A DNA stretch of 64,000 nucleotides, from NCBI GenBank assembly GCA_903880095.1, contig CAIRNX010000001.1, positions 1 to 64,000 of the forward strand, in the 5' to 3' direction. Below are positions 1-12,700 of this stretch, piece by piece (the stretch's first letter is position 1; every line of letters begins with the position of its first letter). The stretch is from an uncultured Micrococcales bacterium. GTDB lineage: Bacteria > Actinomycetota > Actinomycetes > Actinomycetales > Microbacteriaceae. Position numbers and translations under genes: made by a program. The notes under the pieces were generated by a model. The model saw only the letters and a program-made list of their open reading frames with translations, was not told where the DNA came from and ran no database searches.

Positions 1-160
1 GAAGCTTGCTGATCTCGAAACCCGCGAAGTACTTATGGCCAAGGCCGCAGGACTCTTCAAGGCTTCGATGTTCCAGGCCGCTTACATGTTCAACGCCCCA
101 CTTGCCCAGGCTGCTCGCGCAGTCGACGCCCTGCGTCAGAAGCAAGAAGCCTCGAACTAA
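1..160 (+). CDS. rplJ: 50S ribosomal protein L10, C-terminal part (5' end outside window)
   Basis: Translation ...KLADLETREVLMAKAAGLFKASMFQAAYMFNAPLAQAARAVDALRQKQEASN* immediately upstream of rplL; stop at 158-160. Confidence 0.85.
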   Translation, partial: KLADLETREVLMAKAAGLFKASMFQAAYMFNAPLAQAARAVDALRQKQEASN

Positions 161-203
161 CCAAAACCAAACGCTTTAAAAAACCAAAACAAGGAGAAAC
201 AAA

Positions 204-587
204 ATGGCTAAGTTGACTACCGACCAGCTAATCGAAGCATTCAAGGAGCTTTCGCTCATTGAGCTAAGCGAATTCGTCAAGAAGTTCGAAGAGGTCTTCG
301 AAGTAACCGCTGCTGCCCCTGTTGCCGTTGCTGCTGCTGCAGCTCCTGCTGCTGCCGGCGAAGCTGCTGAAGAGAAGGACTCATTCGACGTCGTTCTTGA
401 GGCTGCTGGCGACCAGAAGATCGCAGTTATCAAGGAAGTTCGCGCACTAACCAACCTAGGTCTTGGCGAAGCCAAGGCTGTCGTTGACGGTGCACCTGCA
501 ACCGTACTTGAGGGCGCAAACAAGGAGACCGCTGAGAAGGCAAAGGCAGCTCTAGAAGCAGCCGGCGCAAAGGTCACCCTGAAGTAA
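204..587 (+). CDS. rplL: 50S ribosomal protein L7/L12
   Basis: [45 protein letters not shown]...; typical L7/L12 hinge and C-terminal domain; SD AAGGAG upstream. Confidence 0.98.
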   Translation: MAKLTTDQLIEAFKELSLIELSEFVKKFEEVFEVTAAAPVAVAAAAAPAAAGEAAEEKDSFDVVLEAAGDQKIAVIKEVRALTNLGLGEAKAVVDGAPATVLEGANKETAEKAKAALEAAGAKVTLK

Positions 588-601
588 TTTTTCTTCAAAA
601 A

Positions 602-638
602 GAGCCGCCTCAACCCTCGTGGTTGGGGCGGTTTTTTT
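602..638 (+). terminator. Rho-independent terminator of rplJL
   Basis: GCCGCCTCAACC-ctcgt-GGTTGGGGCGG stem followed by TTTTTTT. Confidence 0.85.
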
Positions 639-665
639 GTTGCTTAAAACGAACGTTTTCGACCT

Positions 666-718
666 GGGGCAAAACCGCCTCTTTCGGCTTTCTGAAGCGG
701 TTTTCGCCCCATTATTTT
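666..718 (+). terminator. Second hairpin/terminator between rplL and the giant gene
   Basis: GGGGCAAAACCGCCT...AAGCGGTTTTCGCCCC inverted repeat followed by ATTATTTTT. Confidence 0.65.
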
Positions 719-721
719 TCG

Positions 722-750
722 TTGCATAAAGAGGTATTCGCGGGTAGATT
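722..750 (+). promoter_or_regulatory. Candidate sigma70-type promoter of the giant surface-protein gene
   Basis: TTGCAT (722-727), 17-bp spacer, TAGATT (745-750); purine-rich GGGGG about 7 nt before ATG at 789. Confidence 0.45.
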
Positions 751-788
751 TAAGCAGTTAGACAACTTGTGAATACGGGGGTGCGACG

Positions 789-3700
789 ATGCTCAAAAAG
801 AGCCTCTCTTTGACTTCGCGTACCCGCAAATTCGTCATCGGTATTTCTGCCGTAATCACGGCCTCGCTCGGCTTCGCGATGACCCCTCAGGTGACCTTCG
901 CCGCCACCCCAAATACCCCCTCTGACTACTACGCCACCTTCGACGGCTCAACCACCTACACCGAGAGCAACGGCGTGATCCCGACATCGGGTGACTTCAC
1001 GGTAGAGGCATGGGTTTTCGAGAACGGCAAGAACAACGGCGCTGGCGGAACAGTAATTTCACAGGGCGGTTTTTATATCGCTATGTCGCCAAGCTCTCAA
1101 GGGCTCCGCGGTGGCGACACCTGGAGCTCGCCGAGTTACACAACTAGCACCGGTCAGGTTCGCCAGATTCAGTTGCCTGCAAACCAGTGGGTGCACCTAG
1201 CGGTCACCAAGAGCGGCACCACAGGCAAGTACTTCATCAACGGCCAACAGGTTTCTACCGGAACCATTTCGAACCCAACCGCCGACGTCACGCGCATCGG
1301 GCGCATGTGGAGTACCTACTCGGAGTACTGGAAGGGTTCGATCGACGAGGTCAAGGTTTTTAATACCGACCGGTCAGCGTCGATTGCCACCGACATGAAC
1401 TCGCGCGTTGCGCCAAACACTTCGGGTCTGCTTGCCTACTGGGATTTCAACGAAGGTTCGGGAAAGACCGCGTTCAACGTGGCAACCGCCGGTGGTGGCC
1501 AGAACTCCAACATGAACATTCGTCCGCTCACCTCGAGTATCAGTTACACCGATAGCAAGACTGTGACTACTCGCGCCGGCAATACCCAGCGCAAGGTGGT
1601 TAGCTTCGCCAAGAGCTACATCACCTCGAACGGTGGTTGGGCTGTGCCAGCCGGTGTTACCAGCCTCAACGTCTTGACCGTTGGTGGCGGTGGCGGTGGC
1701 GGTGCCAACTACGGCGGTGGTGGCGGTGGAGGTGGCTTCAAGGAAGCCACATTGGCAGTCGCTCCAGGCTCGGTTCAGGCAGTAACCGTTGGCTACGGCG
1801 GCCGAGGTTCTCAGACCAACCTCAACTACTCGGCATCTGCGCAGCAGGTTGTTGAAGCCACCAATGGTGGCTCGACTGTTTTTGGTTCGCAAACGGTTGC
1901 GGGTGGTGGCTACGGTATGTCAGCCGACTTCCTGACCGTTGGCAGCGGAGCATCTGGTGGTGGTGGCACCCTAGGCAACGCTGGTGGCGCCGGAACCGCG
2001 GGTCAAGGTTTTGCGGGTGGAACTGGTGTTTCACCGACAGGTGTGAACGCCGGTGGTGGCGGTGGTGCTGGCGCTGTGGGTGACAACGGAAGTTCGTCCA
2101 TGGTTCGCGGCGGTAACGGTGGTGCCGGCAAGGTTTCAACAATCACGGGTACTTCGCTCTACTACTCCGGTGGTGGTGGTGGTGGCACGCACACTTCGGC
2201 TGGCACGTGTGGCGGAACCTCATTTGGTGGTTCTGGTGGCGGCGCTGCTGGCGGTACCTGTGTAACCGCAGCTAACTCGGTCAGCGACGGTAACGACGGC
2301 GGAGCCAACTACGGTGGCGGTGGCGGTGGTGGATCGGTTTACGCAGGCCGTGGTGCACAAGGTGGTAACGGTGGCCCAGGAATCGTCATCGTTTCATACA
2401 TCGACGCGACACCAACTGCTCCAGCTGGGCAGTGCGATTCGTACTCTTACGTAAAAAACATCGGCGGAACCAACTACACCATCGTTGAGTTTCAGCAGAC
2501 TGGCTCATGCACCTGGAACGTGCCAACAGGAGTAACCACTCTCGACATGTTGGCCGTTGGTGCCGGTGGCGGTGGCGGTAACAACGTTGGAGCCGGTGGT
2601 TCTGGCGGTGGCTCGGCTTATCGCACGGGTGTATCGATCACCGCGGGAACCGCAGTGACGGTTGTTGTTGGTGCCGGTGGTGCCGGTGGGCTCGTCAACC
2701 AGAGCGGTTCAAACGGAGGTGATTCTTCGATCAACTGGACTGGCAACTCGACCTCAACCGTTGGCGGTGGCGGTCTTGGTGGCAAGCAGATTTGGTCAAA
2801 CAACACGTGTGCCGGCGGCGGCGGTGCTGTTTACAACGCATACAGCTCGAACGGTGGCGCCGCGGGCGTTGGCGGTTCTCAGGGTGGTGCTTCGGGTGCA
2901 GGTTCGACCTCGAGCGGCGTAAACCCAACCAACGGCGCAAATGGCTACACCAACTCGATTACCGGTGATGTTCGCTGGTACGCCGGCGGTGGCGGTGGTG
3001 GAGCTTGGGGTACGACCGTTTATGGTTGGCCTGGCACCTACGGTGCACCTGGTGCTCCAACTGGTACTTCTGCGGCGGCCCTGGCTTTGGCCAACACCGG
3101 TTCTGGCGGTGGCGCCGGTGGTGACGGCTGTGGCAACGGTTCGGCAGGTGCATCGGGTACCGTCATAATCCGCTATGTGGCAACCAACACCGGAGTCGCT
3201 CTAGGTATTGACCGCAACGCAGTTGGCGCGCCTACTACTGCAGCAACCCCGCTACTGACTCAGCCAAAGGTTTCGATCAAAGACGGTTCGGGCAATGCGG
3301 TTAGCGCCGCAGGCGTAGTGGTAACGGCATCTGGCACCGGAGTCTCTGGTGTTCTAACAGCCACAACCGACTCCTCTGGCGTGGCAACGTTCAATGGCAT
3401 TCAGGTAACTTCGTCGACAACCGCAATCAACTTCAGCGCGCCAAACCTACAAGGAATCAGCCAAACCTTCGCCGGCATTGGCATCTCAGGCAACCTCACC
3501 ATCTCAACTGCCGCTTCGAGTGGTGGCTACTTCGAAAACGGTGTTTGGTTGGCGAACACCGACAACACCGCGACCACACTAAACACCACCGACCTTCAGA
3601 ATGCGCTCGCCGCGGGTGACGTCGCGCTGCCTGCAAAGGCGGCAATCGCGGTAAACAACAACATCTCGGCCTCGACGACTTGCGGAAACCTAACTTTCGC

Positions 3701-6700
3701 AGCCACCGGTTCGTCGACGGCATCGATCAGCTTCGCCAACTCGGTTTCGGTCTCGACCAACTGCTCGGGCTCAAGCATCTTCGTGCAGTCGGCTACCAAC
3801 ATCACCACCGGCACATCGGTGACCTTGCAGACAGCTAAGGCGACTGCGTCCACCTTGGTTCTTTGGGCCGACACCGACCGCGCAACCACAGCAGGCGGCT
3901 ACATCTCGTTTGGGCAGAACACGTTCTTGAACACCTCAAACGGTGCAACCACCTCGGCTCAGACCGGCGGTGGTGGCATCTGGGTTGCCGGTGGCGCCAT
4001 GGGTTCAGACGGCTACCCTTCGGGCAATGCGTTCTCGAACACCGCAGGTGCGCCAGGAGTTGACTTCAACGCCGCTACCAACTCGGCTACCGGATTCCGC
4101 GTTTACACCGGTGGCGGAAACCTAACCATGCGTGGTGAGTCGAGCACATTCATCGGAATTCGCGGCGCTGACGGAACAACAATCGACTCGGGTGTTGGTT
4201 CAATCACGCTGACAGGCCTCTCAACCACGTCTTCAACGGCCAACCCGCACCCGATCGAGCTGAACGTTCAGCAAGCCTTCCCGATTGTCATTACGTCGGC
4301 AAAGCCTTCTGGTGATGCCATCACGATAAACGGAACGTCGACCACGACTGCAACCGACTCGATTCCGATCAGCGTGATTGGTGGCAGCGCAACGAACGGC
4401 ACAACGTTTAACGCATCCGGCGCTAACGGAAACATCGTTATGAACGGCGTCGGTGGTTCGGCTTCAGACGAAGCAATGCGCCTAATGAACTTCAACGCCT
4501 ACACCGTTGGCGGAAACATCACCATGGACGCCGGAGCGAAGGGCTTTACCTGGAACAATTTCAACGTAGGTGTCGCTTCAGTAAACATCGGCGCTGCGTC
4601 CGGTTCGGCCTCAACGGGAACATTCACACTTAAGACCGACAAACTACTAACCGACACCGACCCATTCAACGTTCGCATGGCAAAGGTTGTCGTAGAACCG
4701 TCTGGAACTAACTTCAGCGCAGCACAGACCCTGCCGATCCCGGGTTGGTCTTTCAGTGGCACGACGGACTTGAGGTTCGGTAACGCCGCAGCAACAGCAA
4801 GCGACATCACAGTAAGCGGCTTCACGTTCCCTGGCAACCTGCAGATCTACGGCCGCACGCTAACTGCTTCGGGCAGCAACACGATCACCAACAACTTTGA
4901 CCTCTATGGCACGACCGTTGAAATCAGCGGCACTCAGATGGTTTCTGGAGTTGGCAAGCGATTCATGGCCAAGGCAACCGGGTTGGTTCGAGTTGCAACT
5001 GGCGGAACCGTTCGCACCTACGGCGGCTTACTTTCACTCTGGGCCGACTCTGACTCGACGGGAGGCGGTTCGGTTGTTCTCAAGAGCTCGGCCAACAACG
5101 GCGCTTTCCTTTGCACAACTAATACAGGTCTATGTGGAACAGCAACCACCGGTGGCGGCGACATAGTTCTAGGTGGTGGAGCAGTCGAAACCGACACTTC
5201 GCTGACCGATTACAACTACCGACCAGGAGGCTGGGCCACCGGAAGCACATTGGACACCGAGACCGGTACCACCTCTGGCAATGGCGCGGCTAACAACTAC
5301 AACGGTGGCGTTTATTTGGGCACCGCCGACATCAACAACGGTTCTACCCAGCTTTATTCTGCTGGCGGAAACATCACGGTTCGTGGAAAGACAAACTCAG
5401 GCGCTATGACCAACTGGTCTGCGGCTGTGCCGACACCAGGCGGACTCACCATCAACTCAGGTGCAGGAAAAATATTTATCGATGCATGGATGGCGGGCAC
5501 TGCAAACGGTGGCCCTATTGAGTTCAATGCGTGGGGCGGAACCACCAGCTACACATCAAGCAACACGGCCGACGACTCAATCAAGATTTCAGCTCACTCT
5601 AGCTCGAACGTTGGTAACGTCTGGGGCGGCAACGCGGGAACAACCTTCACCAACACTTCGGGTGGTGGCTTTGTTCTTCAGGCAGATGCAATCAACGACA
5701 ATCTAATAACGAAGTACAACGTCACAGGCAAGATCGCCTTCGAGCCCTACGGCAGCGCTTGGTACACCACTCCAAACTTCGACAACGACTACTCGCTCGT
5801 CACCTCAACGCCGAGCCTCGTTCGTTTCGGTAAGGCTGGCGACACCGGAACCGTGAACTTCCCCGGAAACCTGTCAATCGGTGCACCGATCGAGATCTAC
5901 GGCCAGTGGGTAACCATCAACGGCAACCTCACCAACACGCTCGCGGGTGGCAAGCTTTTGGTGAAGGCGACGCAGAACATCTCAACCTCGGCAACCACCT
6001 CCGGAACCATCCAAACCAATAACGGCCCGATCATCTTCTGGTCAGACGCCGACAAGGTCGCCGGAACCGCATCTAACGGCGGAAACATCTACATTGCGGC
6101 TTCGACCACCATTAAGAGTCAAGGTGGAGCAATCACCATGGCCGGTGGCTTGGACGATGGGGGAACCGATTCGGGTCTCACCACTGCGAACGGCTACATG
6201 GATCGCATTTCGGGTGACGGCGTGCCAGACGGTCACGCCAAGGGAACCACCGGTGGCGCCGACAGCACTGGGTCAGATGGCATCTACCTTGCCTCGTCTC
6301 ACCTCATCTACTCGGCGGGCGGAAACATCTTTATGGCCGGTTGGGGTTCGAGTCGTGTGAGCCCTGCGGTTCAAGAAACCGGAATTCAGTCAAGCGTCGG
6401 GACCGTCGACTCGGGCAATGGTCTGCTTCAGGTAACTGGTAAAGCAAACGGTACGGCTTGTGGTTCTCACGGAATCTACGTGAACGCGCAAGGCGCTGGA
6501 GTTGGTGCGCCTGACGTTTGGACCTCGGCGAACACGACCGCCAATGCAATTCGCATCACCGGTGATGCCTCGGCATCAACCGGTTCTTGTAACCGAGGCA
6601 TCGTTGCCTGGCAGTACGCAGCCAACCAGGGCACCACCGCCTATCAAGGATTCCGCGTTTTGGCCACTGGCACTGGCGGTGGCGTGACCCTCAACGGTTA

Positions 6701-9700
6701 CGGCGCAAACAACTCCGGCAACGTAAACAATGATGGTCTCGACCTAAACTTCACAGACATCTTGGCAACGAGCGGCCCGATAACGCTAAATGGTTCGACC
6801 CCGACTGCGGTAGGCGACACGAGTGCGGGTGTTGCCATCGGTAAGTACGCAAACGGGTCAAACACCGTGCGTTTAGGGGGATTCCCGGCTTATAGCTACA
6901 CGAACCAGGCTGGCACCGTCACCAACTTTGCAACGTCGTCTTCGCCAATTGTGATCAACACCGACCGCATGTGGACGCAGTACTCAAACATCGGCACGAT
7001 CTTCAACACCACCAGCACCGTGAAGATTCTGCCACTCGAGCAGTCTTTCGATCAGAGCACGGCGAATGGTTTCGATTTTGCCAACATTGCATTTGCTTCA
7101 ACAGTTTCAAGCTTCCAGCTTGGTAAGTCGGGCACGGCGCTAACCCAGTCAAACAAGGCGATTCGCTATAACTCGGCTTCGACGCTGGCTGGCCCGTTCA
7201 CAATCTATGGCGGCAATATCGCCGTGGACACCACGGTCAGCACAACCGGCACTAACGCCGACATCACTCTGCAAGCAACCGGTACGGCGACCGCCTCTGG
7301 CGCTCTGACGACGTCTGGCGCAACCTCAAACGTCGTCATCAACGGCACGAACCTTTCGACGGCAGGGGTCACCACCACCACGGGTAACGTGACCCTCACT
7401 GGCACGGGCACCGTTACCTCAACAGGCGCAGTCACCGCGGCCGGAACTGGTTCAACCATGACCGCGAGCGGAACAACCATGACATTCGCTGCGGTTTCGG
7501 GAAACAGCGGTATCACCATCACCGGCACGGCGGCTGCGACTGTCAATGGCACAATGACCACCACTGCATCGTCCGCTCCCGTTTCAGTAACCGGCACAAG
7601 CGTCTCGACGGCGACCACGTCATCAGCCGGCCCGGTCACTCTTAGAGCAACCACAACAACGCTCGGTAGCGGTGCGATCACCGCGGTTGGTGATGTTTCG
7701 CTAACCGCCGGAACCACCGTCACAGCTTCTGCCGCTGTTGCAACAACCGGCACCGGTTCAGATGTGGTTGCAACCGGTACGACCATGAGCTTCACCACGA
7801 TCAGCGCCGACGCTGGCATCTCGGTGACCGGTAGCCTCAACGCAACTACCACCACCTTGACCACCACCGGAACCCTGGCTCCGGTGAGCGTTAGCGGTGC
7901 CATTGTGCGAACTGCCGGCATCACGGCAACCGGCAACGTGACCTTGACCGGCACAAGCACCGTCACGTCGACCGCCGGAGTGAGCGCCACCGGCACTGGC
8001 GCAACCATTTCGGCAACCGGTACCGTGATGGACTTCACCTCGCTTGCCGGTAACGCGGGCGTCTCGGTTGTTGGTTCTTCGACCAACTCAATCTCGGCAG
8101 CAATCACCACCACTGGCACGCTAGCCCCAGTAACCATCAGTGGAACAACCGTTTTTGTCGTCTCGATCACAGCCACAGGAGACATAACCCTGACGGGTAC
8201 CTCGACCGTCACTGCAACCGGAACCGTGGCAACTACAGGAACAGGTAAAACCGTTACATCGACAGGTACGGCGCTTAGCTTTGTGGCGGTTTCGGCCGAC
8301 GCGGGTGTCAACCTGGACGCTTCGACCACAAACACCGTGACCGGCACGATTACCACCAGCGGCACCCTGGCTCCGGTAACAGTCGACGGAACCGTGGTTA
8401 AGACAGCCGCGATTACCTCGACAGGTGACGTTTTGCTGAAGTCAACCGGTGAAATCATCGCCAGCGGCGCCATCGCGGTTAGCGGCGCCGGTGAGTTCGC
8501 AAAGCTTTGGGCAGACTCAGACAACTCGGGCTCTGGGGGTGGCGGTATCTGGACCAAGGCGACCATCACCACCAACGGCGGCGCAATCATTCTTTCTGGC
8601 GGCACCAACCCGCTCACCGGTTGCGCAAGGGGTCTCTCGACAACCAATTACATCGGTGTGCAGATTGACGCCAACATCACCTCGGCAGGTGGAGACGTCA
8701 CCATTTGTGGCGAAGAGGCATCTGCCGGCGGCAACATCGCCGGTGTGGCCCTAACCGGCACCGTCTCGGCCGGCGCCGGAAACGTGAGCATCACCGGAAA
8801 GCTCAACGTACTAAACACAGACACCAGCTATTGGCACGCTGGCCTTGAAATGGGTAACAGCGCGGCCGGCGGAAACGTCACAACCACCACCGGCAATATC
8901 ACGCTTCTCGGAACAGCCAACGGCAACACCTATGTGAACCACCGCGGAATGCTGGTTTGGCCGATGTCGCTGACCTCAACCTCTGGTTCCATTAGCGTCA
9001 CTGGTATCGGCGCTACCGGCAGCGCATCAAACAACTGGGATATGCAGATGGGTGCCTCGGGCAACGTGGTTTCAACCTCGGGCCCGGTCACCTTCAACGG
9101 TTCAACTGCAACCGGCTTGCAGTTTGTATACATGTCGATCACCTCGGGTACGTCTGTCACCATGACTGCACCGAAGATCACCTTCGCTGCAACCAAGGTT
9201 TACGGCGCCGTTCCGGTTCTGATTCAGCCATCTGGTACCGCCTTCACCACGGACCTTGACACCGATGCTCTAAACCTCAGTACCGACGTAACAAGCTTCA
9301 CGATCGGCCGCGACAAAGACGGTGCAACCGCTCAGTCGGGTGGTTCGGTTTTGCTTAACAACGAGTCTCTTGCGGGATCTACTGCGACTGCAACAGGCAA
9401 TGTGACTAAAATCGCCGGTCCGATCAAGATCTTCGCCGACAACATCACTGTTGGCACTTCACTTGAGAACACAGAGACGACTGTTGGTAAGAACAACATC
9501 TTGCTCAAGGCAACCCAGAACATAGTCCAAAACCTGTCTTACACAGTGAAGACGGCTGGCGGCGACGTGATCCTGTGGTCTAACGCAGATGGGGTAGCTG
9601 ACGGAAACGTAACCACATCAACTGGTGCTATCACTACCGGAGGCGGAAACTTCATCGTTGCTGGTGGCGCAACCGTCGATGCCGATGGCTATCCGAATGG

Positions 9701-12700
9701 CTACGCTCGTGCCCTAGACGTTTCTGGACGTTATGGTGTTCAGCTCAGCGGTCCCGTCACGACATCTGGCGGAAAAGTTACTCTCCTTGGCGAAGGCCCG
9801 GGTGGCGCTGTAAACGGCGCCAGCTACGGTGTGATGCTCGACACCGGTTCATCGTTGAGCACAGGCGCTGGCGACATTTTGATCAATGGCCGTACCCAGT
9901 CAACTAATACCTACACTTCACTCACGGATGGCGTCCGATTCGGAAACAACTCAACGGCTGTGACAATCACTACAACCAGTGGTTCGATCAGCGTGACCGG
10001 TGACACTTCAAACAATGGCACTGCCGCTTACCGACGCGGTGTGATTATGTACCCGCTCGTTGTCACGACAACTACCGGTTCTGTATCGATCACTGGCAAG
10101 TCAACGAACGTCACCGGAGGCTACGACCTATGGTCGGGTAACACCACAACCGGCACTTCGATTACATCTACGTCTGGCGCAATCACTTTGACCGGCAACG
10201 GTAACGGTACAAGTTGGTTCGAAAAACTAGCCATCAGCACTTCAGCTCAAACACTAATCACCGCAAACAACCTCACCTGGGGAGCCGCAGCGGCAGCTTT
10301 CAATGGCACCGGCCCGGTCGTCATTGAGCCTATTGGTACCGATTGGGTGCCTGAGAGCAACACCACTAACGCAACCGCGGCTGTTGACCTGTCTTCGGTT
10401 ACGGTGGCCAGCGGCAAATCTTCGTTCCGAGTGGGCAAATACAACTCTTCGACTTCACACTCAACCAAAACCATTACTGCGCCTGCGCTTTCGGTTGCCG
10501 GCCCGATCTCGATCTACGGCGGCGACATTGCGCTCGCTGCAACAACCTCGGTGACTTCAGCATCCGACAACCTATTGGTGAAGGCCACCGGCAGCATTCA
10601 AACCGTTGCTACACCAACGATTTCGACCAAGGCCGGTGACCTAACCCTTTGGTCTGACTCTGACGCGAACAAGTCAGGTGCGATTGTTCTTGGTACGTCC
10701 ACCACCGCTGCGACGGTGACGTCGCTTGGTGGAGTAACCACGATTGCTGGCGGTTTGGACGATGGTGGAACTCTGGTTGAATCCGGTCGCACTGCGGCCG
10801 ACAACCGCCCTGATGGGTGGGCTTATTCGACAAGTGCTTCGGCTACAACAAATTCTTTTGAAAACAACGGTGTCACGGTCACGTCTAACTCGAGCATTTC
10901 GAGCGGTGGCGCAGACATTTTTATTGCCGGTCAAACGGCGGAATCACGGAGTGCCGCAGGTGTTGGGCTGCGTATAAATAATGGTGTTCAAATTTCTGCA
11001 AGCGCTGGAACAGTTCACCTGTTCGGCAAAGCGTTGAGCGCAACTGGCTCATATGTTTACGGAACGCTAATCTCAGGAGGCTCGTCTACGCGAGCGGGTT
11101 CCATTACAACCACAGGAACTCAGGCGAATTCCATTGTGATTTCGGGTCTCGTCACAGGCACTTCGGGGCGTTCATGTGGTGCTTGTCTAAATTCGGGGAC
11201 TTCGTATGTTCCTACCGGCAACATTGTCGCGAACTCAGCTAGTGGAGGAATTCAAATTCTTGGGTCTTCGCCGTCGGGCGGCGCAACTGACGCAACAGAT
11301 ATCGTCGGCGATGGAATTGAGCTGGGCAAGGTTGCCGTGCTTTCTAAGTCTGGATCGATCTCGCTAAACGGTCAAACCACGGCCGCAACCTCAAACATTG
11401 CGTCCGGTCTGGGCTTTGCTCACAACGCGGCTTGGAGCACCGGCCAGGCAACGTTCGGTGCCGCGCTGTCTGCCTACACTCTCAACTCGGTCGACATGAC
11501 GACCTCATCTGCCAACATCAAGCTGAATGCCGACTCCTATGCTGTGACGACAGCGCCGTCTCTCAAGACCACCGGAACGGTGTCGTTCAGTACCCCAGAT
11601 GGCTACTCTTCGAACTCGTTCGACAAGGCAGTAACGATGTCGAAGTTCACCATCGACGCCGGTGCTACCGGAATCACTGTCGGTAACCCTGGCACTTCTG
11701 GCGCTGATCAGAACACTGCAGCAATAACGCTCGACTCGGCTTGGTCGATTGCCGGCCCGATTTCGGTTTACGGTGGCGACCTCACGATTTCAGGCGCTCA
11801 GACGTCCACGTTGCTAAACGCGAAGCTCACATACAAGGCAACGGGCAAGATTGTTACCTCAGCAGGAACCAGCGCCGCGGTTCCGTTCGTGCTGCGCACC
11901 AACAAGGGTGACCTCACGCTTTGGTCTAACGCTGCCGGCACCGCAACCAACGGTTCGATCTTCGTCGATAAGTACAACTACCTAGACACCACCAACGGCA
12001 CTGGTACTTCGATGACCACTGGCGGCGGACGCATCACACTTGCCGGCGGCCTGAACGCAGACCTAAACGGCGTACCTACCGGCTATGCAACCAGCGACAC
12101 CGCGGCCGATGGCGCTGCCGGTGTTGCACTTGGCACTGCCACCACAGGCGGCGGCACTGGTTGGCTAAAGATGTATTCGGGTGGTGGAGACATCACTATT
12201 CGCGGCTCGTCTTCGCAGGCCAAGGGAATCCTGGCTCCATCCGGTTACGACATCAACTCAGGTGAGGGTGCGATTGTTATCGACGGAAAGTCGACCGGAA
12301 CAACCGCGGCCTACAACGGCGAAGGTGTTGAGCTGGTTTATGGCGCTACCGTAAACGCGGCTTCGAGCATTGTTTCGGCTAAGGCATCGGCAACCGCAAT
12401 CTCAATCACGGGTTCGTCAGCCGCAACTGGTTCGTTTGGTGTGATCAACAACAACTGGTCTACATCGCTGATCTCAACCATTGCCGCAACGGGCGGTGGC
12501 GACTTGGTGATCAAGGGCACCGGCCCGACCGATGGCCAGTTCAAGTACTCGAACATTCTTGCCAATGGCGGAAACATCACATTCGACATGTCGACCAACG
12601 GTGCCGTTTTTGCCAACTCGAAGATCGGTTCGGCTGCATCGACGGCTGTAACAGCCGACTCTGGAAACATCACTTACGACGGCGACAAATACACCGGCGC

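Noticed and set aside
176-613. 145-aa minus-strand ORF overlapping rplL
   Set aside because: Antisense shadow of a highly biased ribosomal-protein gene and its terminator.
7230-8470. Regular short repeats resembling a CRISPR-like or satellite array
   Set aside because: Repeats are in frame, diverged at codon level and lack constant-length unique spacers; no cas genes nearby.
7205-8647. 480-aa minus-strand ORF inside the giant gene
   Set aside because: Antisense shadow of the Thr/Gly-rich repeat tract (ACC/GGC codons read as Val/Pro/Ala); same period as the sense repeat, low complexity, no start or SD context.
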